Assembly: GCF_949628215.1 (NCBI RefSeq)
Contig: NC_134311.1
Coordinates: 13,764,582 to 13,828,581, forward strand
Source: Phalacrocorax aristotelis
Taxonomy: Eukaryota > Chordata > Aves > Suliformes > Phalacrocoracidae
Length of the DNA stretch: 64,000 nucleotides
Direction: 5' to 3'
This document shows, one piece after another, positions 12,311-23,620 of the stretch. Both the position numbers and the translations under genes were made by a program. The notes beneath the pieces are model-generated. The model was not told the DNA's origin and ran no database searches. It worked only from the letters and a program-made list of their open reading frames with translations. Each line of letters begins with the position of its first letter. Position 1 is the stretch's first letter.

Positions 12311-12730
12311 TCAGGATAGCTCCACTCCAGAAGTGGATATCGCAATCCCATTATTTTTGAGTATTTCTGTTAATACGCTGTTCCTACGCTTCACCAGTGG
12401 CCTTGTCAGAACTTCTCTAACGTGCTTTTGAAACATCGCCAACGTCTGGTCCGTAAGCTCTGAAACGTTATTACATCCTTGAAATGCATCCTTGGTGAAG
12501 GTTTTAATACTTTTTAAAAAAAGCTTACATCTCGGAAGTACTTTCAATAAGTCAGTGAGAATGCTGCTATGTTTAAATACCTCTTGAAGTGGCAGCCAGG
12601 GTACCCATCCTGCCTTCTTTTTAATACCATTTCTGATCTGCATATTTACATGTGACTCTCCGGGAGTCTTCACTGACTGCTTGTAAACGGCGCGATGCTG
12701 CAGTTGGTGGTATGTAAATACTTTTCGAAG
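12311..12730 (-). pseudogene. unidentified coding-like segment, possible pseudogene or exon
   Basis: About 140 sense codons are open on the minus strand (12730 down to the stop at 12311), in sequence of ordinary base composition where a stop is expected every 20 or so codons. The predicted peptide begins basic (KVFTYHQLQHRAVYKQ) and becomes helix-rich and amphipathic (TDLLKVLPRCKLFLKSI, FQKHVREVLTRPLVKRR). An in-frame TAA lies immediately upstream of 12730, and there is no ATG at the front, so it is not a complete gene. It lies 570 bp upstream of MTAP on the same strand. The plus strand of the same interval carries the acceptor and short frame described at 11947, and both cannot be real coding. 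I do not recognise the family. Confidence 0.3.
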
Positions 12731-12915
12731 TTATGCTGTAGTTTCAGAAGCAGAAACAAATGTTGTGGTATAATAGAAATAATTTATCTACTCAAATGTG
12801 TAAGTATGTGCTAAAAATGATAAGCATTGGCTTGGTCTCTCTGAAAACTAACTTTCAGATGGTCTATATTTCAGCTGGACCACCTACCGTTTCCCTGGAG
12901 ACACTGATTTATTTG

Positions 12916-12952
12916 ACACACACACACACCCGCCCCCCCCCCCCCCCCCCCC
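12916..12952 (+). repeat. CA repeat followed by a 20-base C run
   Basis: A short (CA)n stretch is followed by CCCG and an uninterrupted run of 20 C at 12933-12952 (a G run on the minus strand). Such runs mutate quickly, can form quadruplex or i-motif structures and often hold assembly errors. Confidence 0.9.
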
Positions 12953-13741
12953 GGTTCCTCAATTTGTCAACAGAGGGTGGAACTAAACAGCACACAATAT
13001 CCCTGGAGCACCTAAAAAACCAGTGACATGAAGTAAAAAGTACTGGATTAGTCCTGGATTGCCAGAAATGGCAGAACAAGACCAAAATTCCAGCTCTAAT
13101 CTATGTGAAAATTTGTAATTTATAGTATTTGTAGCTAAGTGGAAGAGGTTTGTTTTAAATTAAAACCCAATTCATTTAGTAGTTTGATATGATTTAAATT
13201 AAGGGTGGTCTTTTCAATATCCAGAAATGATTCTGAGAACAAACTGGAGCAAGTTTTGGGGAAAAAAAGGAGAGTTTTGTTTTTTTTCTGAAGTGCACAT
13301 AGATAGAAAGTATATATATGTAGCTCTCCAAGCTAAATATAGCTTTCAGAGATATGAAAAGGTAAACACTATATCATTATATACTAATAATTACAGTTTT
13401 CCTATTAGTGGTATTTTTCTTGTTACCACAACTCCATACGTTTAAGCAGAACATTAATTTTACTATACACCTTACCTTTTGAGAAATATTGATAGTTTTG
13501 GTATATTTATGTACTTTATTTCTATGGACAGATATAAATATCAAGTGTAGAGCTTTCAAAACCAGCCAGTGTCTTGTTAATTGGAAGTACTACTTTTAAG
13601 AGTATTTGTTGCAGAATTTCTTCCGAGCAGCTTTACTTATCAGAGAGACCTCAGCCATCTAGGCATTACATTTTCATGTGCCTCTCAGTGCTACCTGTCT
13701 GTTAAAAATGTCACATATCTGCTAGTAAATGCAAGCTCGGA

Positions 13742-14003
13742 TTCATTGCTGAGCATACGTCCTACATTTTATCGCAGCTGAGAAATCTGCTGGGATCTGT
13801 GAGGCAGCTTATTGTATACCAGAAAAAGGATACTCATGATAACTTAAGGCCGTGGCAGCTGGTGCTGAACTTGTGTTGCAACTGGAATTTGCTCTCGGTG
13901 CAGCTTTAAACTTTACCCTCTTGTCTTTGGTGTGTTCTAAGAGATCTTCACTCACAGGTGGGATGTTTGTCAGAGAAGCTGAAGACTTTTTACTGCAGTT
14001 CAA
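13742..14003 (-). pseudogene. unidentified coding-like segment with an internal stop
   Basis: The minus-strand frame gives a Ser/Pro/Lys-rich peptide (SASLTNIPPVSEDLLEHTKD, then KRVKFKAAPRANSSC) that ends at a TAA near 13809. The same frame then continues with another clean run (AASQIPADFSAAIKC) to about 13742. One stop inside an otherwise protein-like frame suggests a decayed coding sequence. It lies between two other such segments on the same strand (14640-14896 and 12311-12730), which may belong to one pseudogene. Family not recognised. Confidence 0.25.
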
Positions 14004-14401
14004 AATATGAGACTATACTGATGAGAAATGGACTTTGGAAAGTTGTAGTTTAACAAAGGCAGAAAGAAGGATATGGGTAAGATTACATGTTAACTTATTC
14101 ACTTCGGAGCAGTATAGCCATAAGTATAGCCGCATTAACACTGAAATTTACCCTATTTTTCTCATTCTAGGTTGGCCCTTCTATTGAAGGTGTATGTTCT
14201 ACTTTCAATGTACAGAATCTTCTAGTGAATAATTTTTGGCAATTCCTTCTGTTTAATTTTACTACAATTTTCCTCCATTGAATCCCTTTAAAAAGCTGTG
14301 CCAGTTGTATTGCAGTATTAATCTTCTACCACAACTATGTGCAATCCGTTTGCTTTTCCAGTTCTATTTTTTGCTTCTTTTTGAATATGGGAGCTCACTT
14401 T

Positions 14402-14435
14402 GTTCAAATAGTGTGAAAATATTCACTATTTGAAC
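14402..14435. repeat. perfect 12-bp inverted repeat (hairpin)
   Basis: GTTCAAATAGTG at 14402-14413 is the exact reverse complement of 14424-14435, with a 10-base loop TGAAAATATT. Part of the loop (TGAA/TTCA) can pair further if two bases are bulged. It is too short for a typical microRNA precursor. Confidence 0.75.
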
Positions 14436-14639
14436 TCTCAAGGACCATATGAGAGAGTCCTTTCTTACTCCCATTTAAAACCTGTGCTAGCTGCTCCTGC
14501 ACAGACTGTTCCCATGGGAATTTGATACTGTTGCTGTCCAGAGAGGTACCAGCTTTCCAACTTTGTGCTTATGGACTCTCTGTACTATATGTATTCTGTA
14601 GGAGTATTACTCTATATAGAGCTCTATATATATCCAGGG

Positions 14640-14896
14640 TAAATCTGAACACAGAACAGCAAGTGGAAAAGCCTGCTCACGGCGAATTTTTTGTGACGTA
14701 GATGTTTCAAGAAATGTTGAGCTGGAAGCCCAAAATAAAGCTTCATTAGATGGGGTTTCTGAAGATGTCTAGTCTGAGCCACTGTTTTCACACATTCCAG
14801 ACAGCGGGTGGGAAGCTTATCCTCAGAATCAGAAAAAGGAGCTGAAAAACTGTATTTCTGCATACGAACTAAGTATGTTTTCAAATTTAATACCAT
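14640..14896 (-). pseudogene. unidentified coding-like segment with an apparent frameshift
   Basis: On the minus strand the upstream half reads well in one frame (SAPFSDSEDKLPTRCLECVK) and the downstream half reads well in a second frame (SSETPSNEALFWASSSTFLE, then TSQKIRREQAFPL). A single frameshift near 14765 would explain this. The first frame also stays open to 14624, so the frameshift reading is an inference from composition only. It could be the front part of the same pseudogene as the segments at 13742-14003 and 12311-12730. Family not recognised. Confidence 0.22.
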
Positions 14897-14899
14897 GCT

Positions 14900-17800
14900 A
14901 ATTGCAATCTAGCAGTTAACTAGTAAGTACAACCTGTATCAAGATGAAATTTTACACTTCTTCAAGTGAGCTCACTGTGTATCAACAGGTAGTGAATCCC
15001 CATTACTTAACACCAGCTTATTACTTAGGTTGAGCCATACATGCATTTAAGCCTTCAGGGTTATTTAACTGCTCAGTTAAATGGTAGGAGATAGTGCTTT
15101 GTGAAACAAACATTTTAAAATACTTCCATTTCTGAGGATAATACATTCTGGTAACTCAGTTTTGAATAACTTAAAATTAAAATCCTGTAACAGGACTGAG
15201 AGATAGAATCCAGTTCACTGGCTGTTAATCAGTAAACCATAATCTAGATATTCTTAATGCAGCATTTGTCAGTGTAGTCAGCTTTTTACAGCAGCCATTT
15301 GAAATTGGAAGCAGGTCATCAAACACCACCCCTCCAAAACCACACCATAATACTCCGGAAAACATTGTGACCATGGATGTTCAGGAAGAACGTACACTAT
15401 TAAAAAGACACTGGTTACAGGATTACTAGAGAGTTTGCAATTTCAGTTCACAATTGCATTTACGACGTTACAGAAAACCTTGAAATAAAATAGTAGCTTT
15501 GTATTTTCCCAGAGGGTGCACTTTGTACTTCATATTCTAAATGATGCAATGTAAATCCATTTATCTGAATAAAAATGAGTAATGTACTGGAGTTTCATTT
15601 CACTTTTTCAAAAATAAATGCACAATGACTTGTAGTCTCTCTGCTTTGATTTCTCAGTATTTCAGGCAGCTGTGTCTCATGGGCAATGTGTCCCTGGCTT
15701 AAGTTAAAATACTACGTAAGAACTGAGTTTTATTTATACCTTACACCTCTCAAAAATACAAAAGACCTTTAGATGAAAATAAGTAATTTATACACCAGGT
15801 TAAGGTCCTTTGAACTTAAATGTAAAGTGTCTTTTTTTTTTTTTATGGCCTAAGAGAATTGTGGTGAAAGACCACATGTAGTCAATACCTGAAAACCCTG
15901 ACCATAGAAGTACTGGCGGGAAGGTCTGACAATTTAAGGTCACTGCAACTATCTGAAAGTTCTGGCCATTTGTCTGACAGAGTTGTGAAATCTGCCAAAT
16001 GAACGGAAACATTCTTGTTTGTGTAAGAAGCACTTTAATTACACAATGTATTATTTTGTTAAATACAGAAGACAGTCTATGTATAAGAAGGTAATTCTTC
16101 ACAGTGCAAACCAAGTTTGGGAGAAGAAGGTCTAAAGTTGTGGGCAATAATTAGACATAGTGACCCTTGAGTTTTAATCCCTCTTCTGACATCAAACACT
16201 TTTGTGCGTTTAAGTAATTTAAACTGTCCCTCCTGTAAAGTCATAATCATGATGATAATCAACCTTAACTACCTTGAAGAGGTGTTCAGATTAGCTAGAG
16301 TGTAGTGAAAATGCTTCAAAGATGAAAAGCCCTGTATCAGGGTAAAAGGTCTTACTATTTTTTATTACAACAAAACTTGCTGTAAAGAAATAATAGTGCT
16401 GTGTACACATAGCTGAGCTCTGAAATGATTTTACTAATGCTACTTCAAAGAAACATTCACATTGAAGAGAGGGGGAAATAAAGGCTCAGTCAAGTCATGT
16501 TTGCCTTCTGCATTCATCCATGCAGATCTCAGTGTCTAGAGTTCCCACTATGCTGAACTGCTTGTAGACTTCGTTGGTTTAGTCCTACAAATTCACAGAC
16601 TTTATTTTAATAGTGATAGGGTATTGCACACTTGTTAAAAGAAGAGCATCCTCTGTGTCCTTCTGTATCAACTAAGGCTTGACCTAAAGAGGAAGCCCAT
16701 AGTTGCCATATGCTCTTACTGTGAAACTACCTCTCTCTTGCACATTGCATGTAAATTTTGTTTTCTCGTGTCTACTGAAAACAATTTGTTGGACCCTGTC
16801 CCCAAAGTAATAATTTAAGATTTCAACTGACTTCAAAGAAAAATTAATGTCTGTGTTTGGCATTAGGTCAAATAATTCTTAAGCATAAAAAAACTTCAAG
16901 GCTACTGCATGGAATCATCCAAGCATCATGTTCAGTAATATTTGAAAACATAAATTTTCAGCTGTTTATTATGATCCACTAGCTAGAGTTTATTATTTCT
17001 ACAGCTCTCTTGCGGAGCAGAAAGCTCTGTGAACTCTCAAAAGTGTGCCAGCAAAAGGCTAACTGAGGAAGGTCAAGCAACCTTTATCAATAGCTGTAGT
17101 GAAGATGGCTGTCTTTACATTGACTCTGCTATGGGACTGTAACACTTCACATTGCTCCATCCATTTGCAAAATGAACAGTGGGCTTTTCCCTAATTTGCA
17201 ACATGAGGAATTATCTTCAGGGGGCCGTTTCAGCAAAACAGAAACACCATAAAATCCCTTCTCTAGCATGGTTTTTTCTCAAGGAGAAACCCGTCAAGAA
17301 GCTGAGCTGATCAGCTTCAAAGCAGTGATGTGCTCCTTGAGCACTAAATAACCTTAATGAGGTGAAGATTGCCCAGTCCACAGACAGAGCAATTCTGCCA
17401 ATCACAAGTGAAAGGACAGGTAATTTACTGATGTAGTTTTTTGGAAAGCTTCCATGCAAAGAAACGCACACGATATGAGATCAAGTATATAAAATCTACT
17501 ACAAGATAAGACAGGCAGGGCCAGAACCTTGACATTTGCTGTTACTGACAAAAGTTACTTCAGAAAATAAAATCCGTACTGTAATTAAGCAGTCATACTT
17601 TTCTTCCCAATTGTAGTGTACAGCCTCAAAGTCCCCCTTATCTTCCATGATGCCACAGAGAAAAGGGAAACCCAGATCATGTAGGAAATGATTACAGAAG
17701 ATGAGGATTATTTCAATTAATATCTGCACTAGTCTGCTATAATTAGAGGTGTATGCTTCTCCCTAATACTGCCCCCATACCATAGTTCTTGTGCATGAAG

Positions 17801-20506
17801 TACATGAGTGCATAGACATGCTTTCAAAATTAATCTAGGTAGCTATAGTATGAGCTGCATCCCTATGTGGCTCTGCTGGAACTTGCTTATCACATGCTTC
17901 TACTTCCAGCATTTTTTTTAATGTGTGCATCAGCTTAGCTCTACATCAATCACACAGGTATTAAAAGGGGAAGAATGAAAAATACTGGCATAGATTTTCC
18001 ATTGGTTTATGTTGAGGTGTAGTTATTCGAACCCCAGCTGGATTTTGTTTACCCATAACTCCACTTTGACGGTGTCTTGACTTCAGGTGCCTCCTTGGTC
18101 CTGCTCAGGCATCACTTCTCTATGACTTTGATGACTAAAAGTTAGATCCCGGTGATTGTAAACTGCACCCCAGGGGTCTGGCCCGGGAGGCATGGTGACT
18201 CAGAGGTGTCTGACGAAGTCTGTCTCCCCGCTTCCTCCTGGCTGCGGGCGTGAACGTACCCACTGCTGGCCTAATGCATCCTGCAGTTTTTAGATGCCTG
18301 TCCCACACAGTCTTGCTGTGGATGGTGAGCAGTGGGAGTGGGGCCAGATCTTCACCTTGTCTGTGCCTCTGCCTGCAAGTGGGCTTGCAGACCCTTTTCT
18401 TTACAGTTAGACCTTGGGTCTGGCAGGTCCTCTGTGGAGGTGAATAGGTATGTGGACATTTAATGCTTCACTCTGAAGTTTGCTGGTGCTTCCAGCCAAC
18501 ACCTGGCTATGCTGTGCCAAACAAAACCCACATCACTTTTTCCTGTGAGTCCATTGCAGGTACAACTTATGTCCTTCAGCAATGTGATTTAACTCTCTCA
18601 GTGGAATAGCTCCTTTTCCTCACCTGAGCAGCTGATGTAGTCTGTGTGGCAACACTGGTTAAGCCGTGATGTATATGTCATCTTCTAGCTCATCATCCAG
18701 CTTTAAACAGAAATTAAAAACTAGGTCCATGCATGTTACCTGAAAAAGAGGAGGTTTATGTGTCTTCTTTATATTGCCATCTTCCAAAATAATAAAAGAG
18801 CTAAGAAGGTGACAAAAAAGAGTTTAATTCAGTAACTATTTTAAAATATTTGGAGTGAATCTGTAGAGGTATTTAAAAGTTTATACCTAATACTTTAGTT
18901 GGTCTCACTATAAGATGACTAACACAATGTAGTAAGAAGAATAAAATAAAACCCCTAAATAAAGGACATACTACTTTCCAGCTTAGTAAAGGGACAATGC
19001 TTTGAATAAAGGGTTCATGTCTGCTGGTGTCCATTATGTGTATGGCATTCATCTTACTGTAGTTGAGAAACATGCAGTATTTTAAAAGTATTTCTCCTAA
19101 CAACACCCAGACGAGATGGGAAAAATACTTACAGATGATAGGCTAGAGGCTTGATAAAGAAGGTCAGGGTGTTGAAATACTGAACCCCTCAGCTGGTGCT
19201 CAGGTCTCTATCTATGTAATCAGTTAATGGGGAGAGCTGCACACCTCATAATGAGATCAATGTATCCCAAATGCCAAGAGAGATATCACCCAGAGCTTGC
19301 AGAGTAACTTCTGTGTTGTCCCTGCTACAGGTTGAGTCTCTTGGCAAACCCAAGTAGGAGGGCAGTGCAATTGCAGTGAGTTGTACTGCTACAGTCACAT
19401 CCGCAAAGAGAAGGGAAAGAATTTCCCAAAAAGCCTTTTCCAGGAGAATTCTCTGGGTCTCAAGTGAACACAGAGGTGCATCTTGCGACATCACTGCCCA
19501 GACATCTGACTTCCACACAGACTCAGGCACAAGGAAAACAACTCTCCGATTGTGACAGGGAATCTCCATCAGATGCTCATGTGACAGAAAGAGTTTTCAG
19601 AAGCTGAAATTTTGTCTATGAAAACTATCTAATTACCACAGTCTTTGAGCAAGATTTAAGAGACAGCTATAAGGTAAAAATCACAGTTCTTGGGATCAAC
19701 ATCCTTTACTGCTGTTTTTTATCCGCTGTAATATGTAGAACATGATTAACAAGGGTATTATTGTGCCGGGTGTCTCTTATGAAACTATGCCTTGCTGTAG
19801 CCACCAATTTACTGTTGCAAGGAAAAATCTTCAATGTAGACAAGAAAAAGTGCTACTAATTGTGAGAGCTTTGCAATTGCACAGCATGTATTGAGATGCT
19901 TTCTGCTTCAAAGTGCTTACTGTTTACACAGATCCAAACAGGCAAAGAGGACATGAGGCAGAAACAGAAGCAACCGAAGCTACTTGTGCAATGAAAATAT
20001 AGAAACAGAATCAAGGTCTCCTGACTCCTAATCCCATACCTCCGCTGAGCCAGACCAAGTTACAGCCACCGAGCTTCCTCAAGAAATAACAAGTTGTAGT
20101 GGCCCAAATCCTAGTTTTGAGCTCATATACATTAATAATTAAGCCTGATGCTGCTGTGCACTCATTGTTCCTCCACCCTTCTAATAGCTTCACCACCTGC
20201 TTAAGAAAAGGGCTTTTCCAAAGCTTCCCCAACTTTCCTCAGGACAATGCATAAGAACAGATTTAAATTTTTAATGGCTTCAGAGAATTCTCGAACAACT
20301 GTGGAAAGAAGGAAAGCAGCAGAAGACCATGACTGTCTCTAGAGTTAATCAGCCTGAATTAAATGAAATGGGAATAGTTTTAGGAGCCTAAAAACCCACA
20401 TGGATAGAATGAACTGTTTAACAGGTTTGTGAACCCTGTGGAATCACCACTGTGCTTCTACAAATGTCCTGTTTTCTGATTTAATAGGAGTAGATTTATT
20501 TAACAC
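14900..20506. other. intergenic, no gene seen
   Basis: AT-rich sequence without a supportable gene or a recognised transposon. A modestly GC-richer patch lies at about 18050-18450, but its open frames show no domain. Confidence 0.7.
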
Positions 20507-20560
20507 GATCATCTCCCAGAGGTCCTTTCCAACCTCAATCATTCTGTGATTCTGTGATTC
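20507..20560 (+). mobile_element. CR1 LINE 3' tail fragment
   Basis: The core (ATCTCCCAGAGGTCC, then TTTCCAACCTCAATCATTCT) and a doubled ATTCTGTG unit are the extreme 3' end of a CR1 element. Only about 54 bp remain, as is common for 5'-truncated CR1 insertions. Confidence 0.8.
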
Positions 20561-21854
20561 TTTTTCTAAGCAATTAATATAAGTCTTTGGATGAAGAAAG
20601 GGGAAGGGTTGTGCTGGGGTAACTGATTTGTCTTGTTACTATAATGCATTATCAAAATAATTTGAGTTTAACAAGCTTTAGCAAACTGTCAAAAGCTGTT
20701 AGCAGTGTAAAACCATGCAGACATAAAGAAGCTTCATGTGTTGGTAGTCCTGCCAAGAAGAAAAAGCAGAGGGTTAGAGGAAACAACACACTGCATAGAC
20801 ATACTGTGGGCCTCTCTAGGGATATTCACAGTGGGCCTGTGGTTGGGTTTTGTGCAAAATTAAGAGCTGTACAGTCTCAGATACCACATTGTTGAAGATC
20901 ATTTCTTGGCAGCACTGAAACAGGATATACCACATTTTAGGAGCTAAAAGGCAAAAATATTGCTGTAGGATGCATTATGGAGCTGGGGTACTTCAGCTGC
21001 TAAATGAAGAGACATCTAAAGAAGTAATTCTCAATGCCTTATTTAGAAAGTACTTAAAGTCACTGCCTTTGGTGGGGTCTAAGGAACCATTTTCAACAAG
21101 TATGTAGGAAAACTGCTTACACTACAACAGATTGCATGATCCCATGACTCATTTGAATTGTGAAAAGGAAGGCTAACTGGGAGAATTATGAAAGATTACA
21201 GAATAACAAAATATGTATAAACTGATGTGTGAGCAGGCAGGACACAGTGCTATCCGGTGTGGGTGTACATTCTGATGGTCTGAATGTGCTGCTTGCTATT
21301 GTTGTGAAAAAGATGCTGGTTTAAAAAATGGCAGGAGAGAAGTGGGGTGGGGGATTTCAAAAGCTCTTGGCAAAGAGCTACTGACTCAGAGGGAACAGAA
21401 TAACTTCAAACCCATTTGAAAGCCAGCAGTAAGTACTCCTTTATTTTTGGTATTATTAAAAGCTGTGTCATAGACTTCTGAGTGAAGTTAACCCCATGGT
21501 AATAGCTTTTTATATAAGACACAGAAAATAATGGCTATAGAAGAGAAAAAAAAAAACAAGCAACAAACTGGAATACAGAGCTAATATGGCTAGCTACTTT
21601 GGCCTGATTATCTAACCTATTTTTCAGCTGATATTCTTGTTAGGGGAAATCTCTATTTAGTTCTCTCTCTAAGTCAGTAAGGAACTTAAAAGAAAGAAAA
21701 CTATTCTTGCCATGAGTTGATGCTCTGCATTGTTGGTGCTCTGATGTCCTGGGCCAAAATAGAAGATCATGAGGCCTATGGAAACAGAATTTGTGCTGGT
21801 TTTCTGTGAAAGGATCTTTGCACCATGCACAGAGGAACAAAAGAAATCCATCTT
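20561..21854. other. intergenic, no gene seen
   Basis: No gene or recognisable repeat. An A-rich run lies near 21550. Confidence 0.65.
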
Positions 21855-23620
21855 ACTGGATGAGGTAAAGGCTGTGGATGTTGTCAGCCTAGATTTCAGT
21901 AAAGCCTTTGTCACTGTTTCCCGCAGCATTCTCCTGAGAGAAACTGGCTGCTTATGGCTTGGACAGGCATACTCTTTGCCGGGTAAAAAATTGGCTGGAT
22001 AGCAGAGTCCAAAGCGTTGTGGTGAACGGAATTAAGTCCACTTGTCAGCTGTCACAAGCAGTGTCCTCCAGGGCTCAGAATTGGGCCTAGTTCTGTTTAA
22101 TATCTTTATCAATGATCTGGATGGGGGGATTGAGTGCACCCTCAGTAAGTCTGCAGGTGACATCAAGTTGCGTGGGAGTGTGATCTCCTTGAGGGTAGGA
22201 AGGTTCTACAGAGGGACCTGGACAGGCTGGATTTGTATCATATTTTTATGAGGTTGAACAAGGCCAAATGCTGGGTCCTGCACCTCAGTCACAACCACCC
22301 CATGCAACACTGCAGGCTTGGGGAGGAGTGGCTGGAGAGCTGCCTGGAGGAAAAGCACCTGGGGGTGCTGGCAGACAGCCGGCTGAACATGAGCCAGCAG
22401 TGTGCTCAGGCAGCCAAGAAGGCCAATGGCATCCTGGTTGTATCAGGAATAGTGTGGCCAGCAGGAGCAGGGCAGTGATCATGCCCCTGTGTTCGGCACT
22501 GGTGAGGCCGCACCTCAAATACTGTGTTCAGTTTTGGGCCCCTCATGACAACAAAGGCAATGGAATGTGTCCAGAGAAGAGCAACAAAGCTGGTGAAGGG
22601 TCTAGAGTGCAAGTCTTATGAGAAGCAGCTGAGGGAACTGGGGTTGTTTAGTCTGGAGAAAAGGAGGCTGAGGGGAGACCTAATAAGGGAGCAATAGGTC
22701 TCTACAGCTAAGTGAAGGTTGTAGTGAGGTGAGTGTTCTTCTTCCAAGAAACAAGCGATAGGACAAGAGGAAACAGCTCAAGATGTGCCAGGGGATATTT
22801 TGATTGATATAAGGAAAAATTTCTTCACTGAAAGGGTTGCCAAGCATGGGAACAGACTGCCCAGGGAAGTGGTTGAGTCACCATCCCAGGAGGTACTTAA
22901 AAGACGCGTTGATGTGTTGCTTATGGACATAGTTTAGTGATGGACTTGGCAGTGCTAGATTGATGGTTGGACTTGATGATCTTAGATGCCTTTTCCAACC
23001 ATAATGTTATCCCAAAAAGCGGGTTTGTTCACCTGGTGTGCAAAATGCCAAACTACACACAGAGCAGAAGTATTTTATTCAAGTCATTTTTGTGAAAAGA
23101 TTGGTGCTAGGTGGTAGCCCACAAAGCTAGCACACCACACTGAGAAACTACAAAGCATTTATGTAGCTAAATGTGTCAGTCACAGCTATTATTCACACAC
23201 CTCAGCTAATAATTGGTTAATTTCTTTCTCACTTTGATGTAAAGGTACAGCTCACTTTTTAAATTAGAGGGGGGGCAGTTCCTGGCCCATGGGCCTGATT
23301 TTTAGTATTATAATGAGGATAGTTCCCCTAACGTGCACTTTGTTTTAGTTTTTATCTATATCCCAATGACTTGTTCTCCTTGACTATACGCTTTATCACC
23401 CTGTTCGCAGTGGCTTCTGAGATGGGATGTTTGCTTTGATCAGTCTCTCAGCTCTCCTCAAGGATATAGTCGTAATACAAGTGCTTCTCTATCTCTCCGT
23501 CTCTGTCTCTGGCCCTCAACTTCTGTTTTGCCAGGCTCACATAGTTCATTCTTATGTCTTTAGTGGACAGTCCCAAAAATTCCATTTTCTTAGGGATATC
23601 ATAATGATTCTATGATTCTA
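21855..23620 (+). mobile_element. CR1 LINE copy A, 5'-truncated, split by an LTR-like insertion
   Basis: Starts inside the reverse transcriptase region (VDVVSLDFSKAF, motif A) and runs through the rest of the RT and the 3' UTR. Many frameshifts and stops are present. The catalytic FADD box reads SAGD (22150-22161), so the copy is dead. The 3' UTR reaches the diagnostic CCAACCxTAATG at 23000, is broken by the insertion at 23005-23601, and resumes with the last bases and ATTCTATG repeat at 23602-23620. Its sequence is very close to copy C (25665-26748), so both belong to one CR1 subfamily. The 5' boundary is approximate. Confidence 0.9.
23005..23601 (-). mobile_element. LTR-like insertion (probable solo LTR) inside CR1 copy A
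   Basis: A 597-bp segment interrupts the CR1 tail exactly where TAATGATTCTATG should be continuous. Its ends are TGTTATCCC and GGGATATCA, imperfect inverted repeats of TG...CA form as in retroviral LTRs. Read on the minus strand, an AATAAA signal (23079-23074) lies about 70 bp before the 3' end and a weak CATAAA TATA-like box lies upstream of it, so the element points left. The same 7-mer CATAATG occurs at both junctions, exactly 600 bp apart, and makes the boundary ambiguous; the target duplication next to TG...CA is only TAA. No internal coding region is present. I do not recognise the family. Confidence 0.65.
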
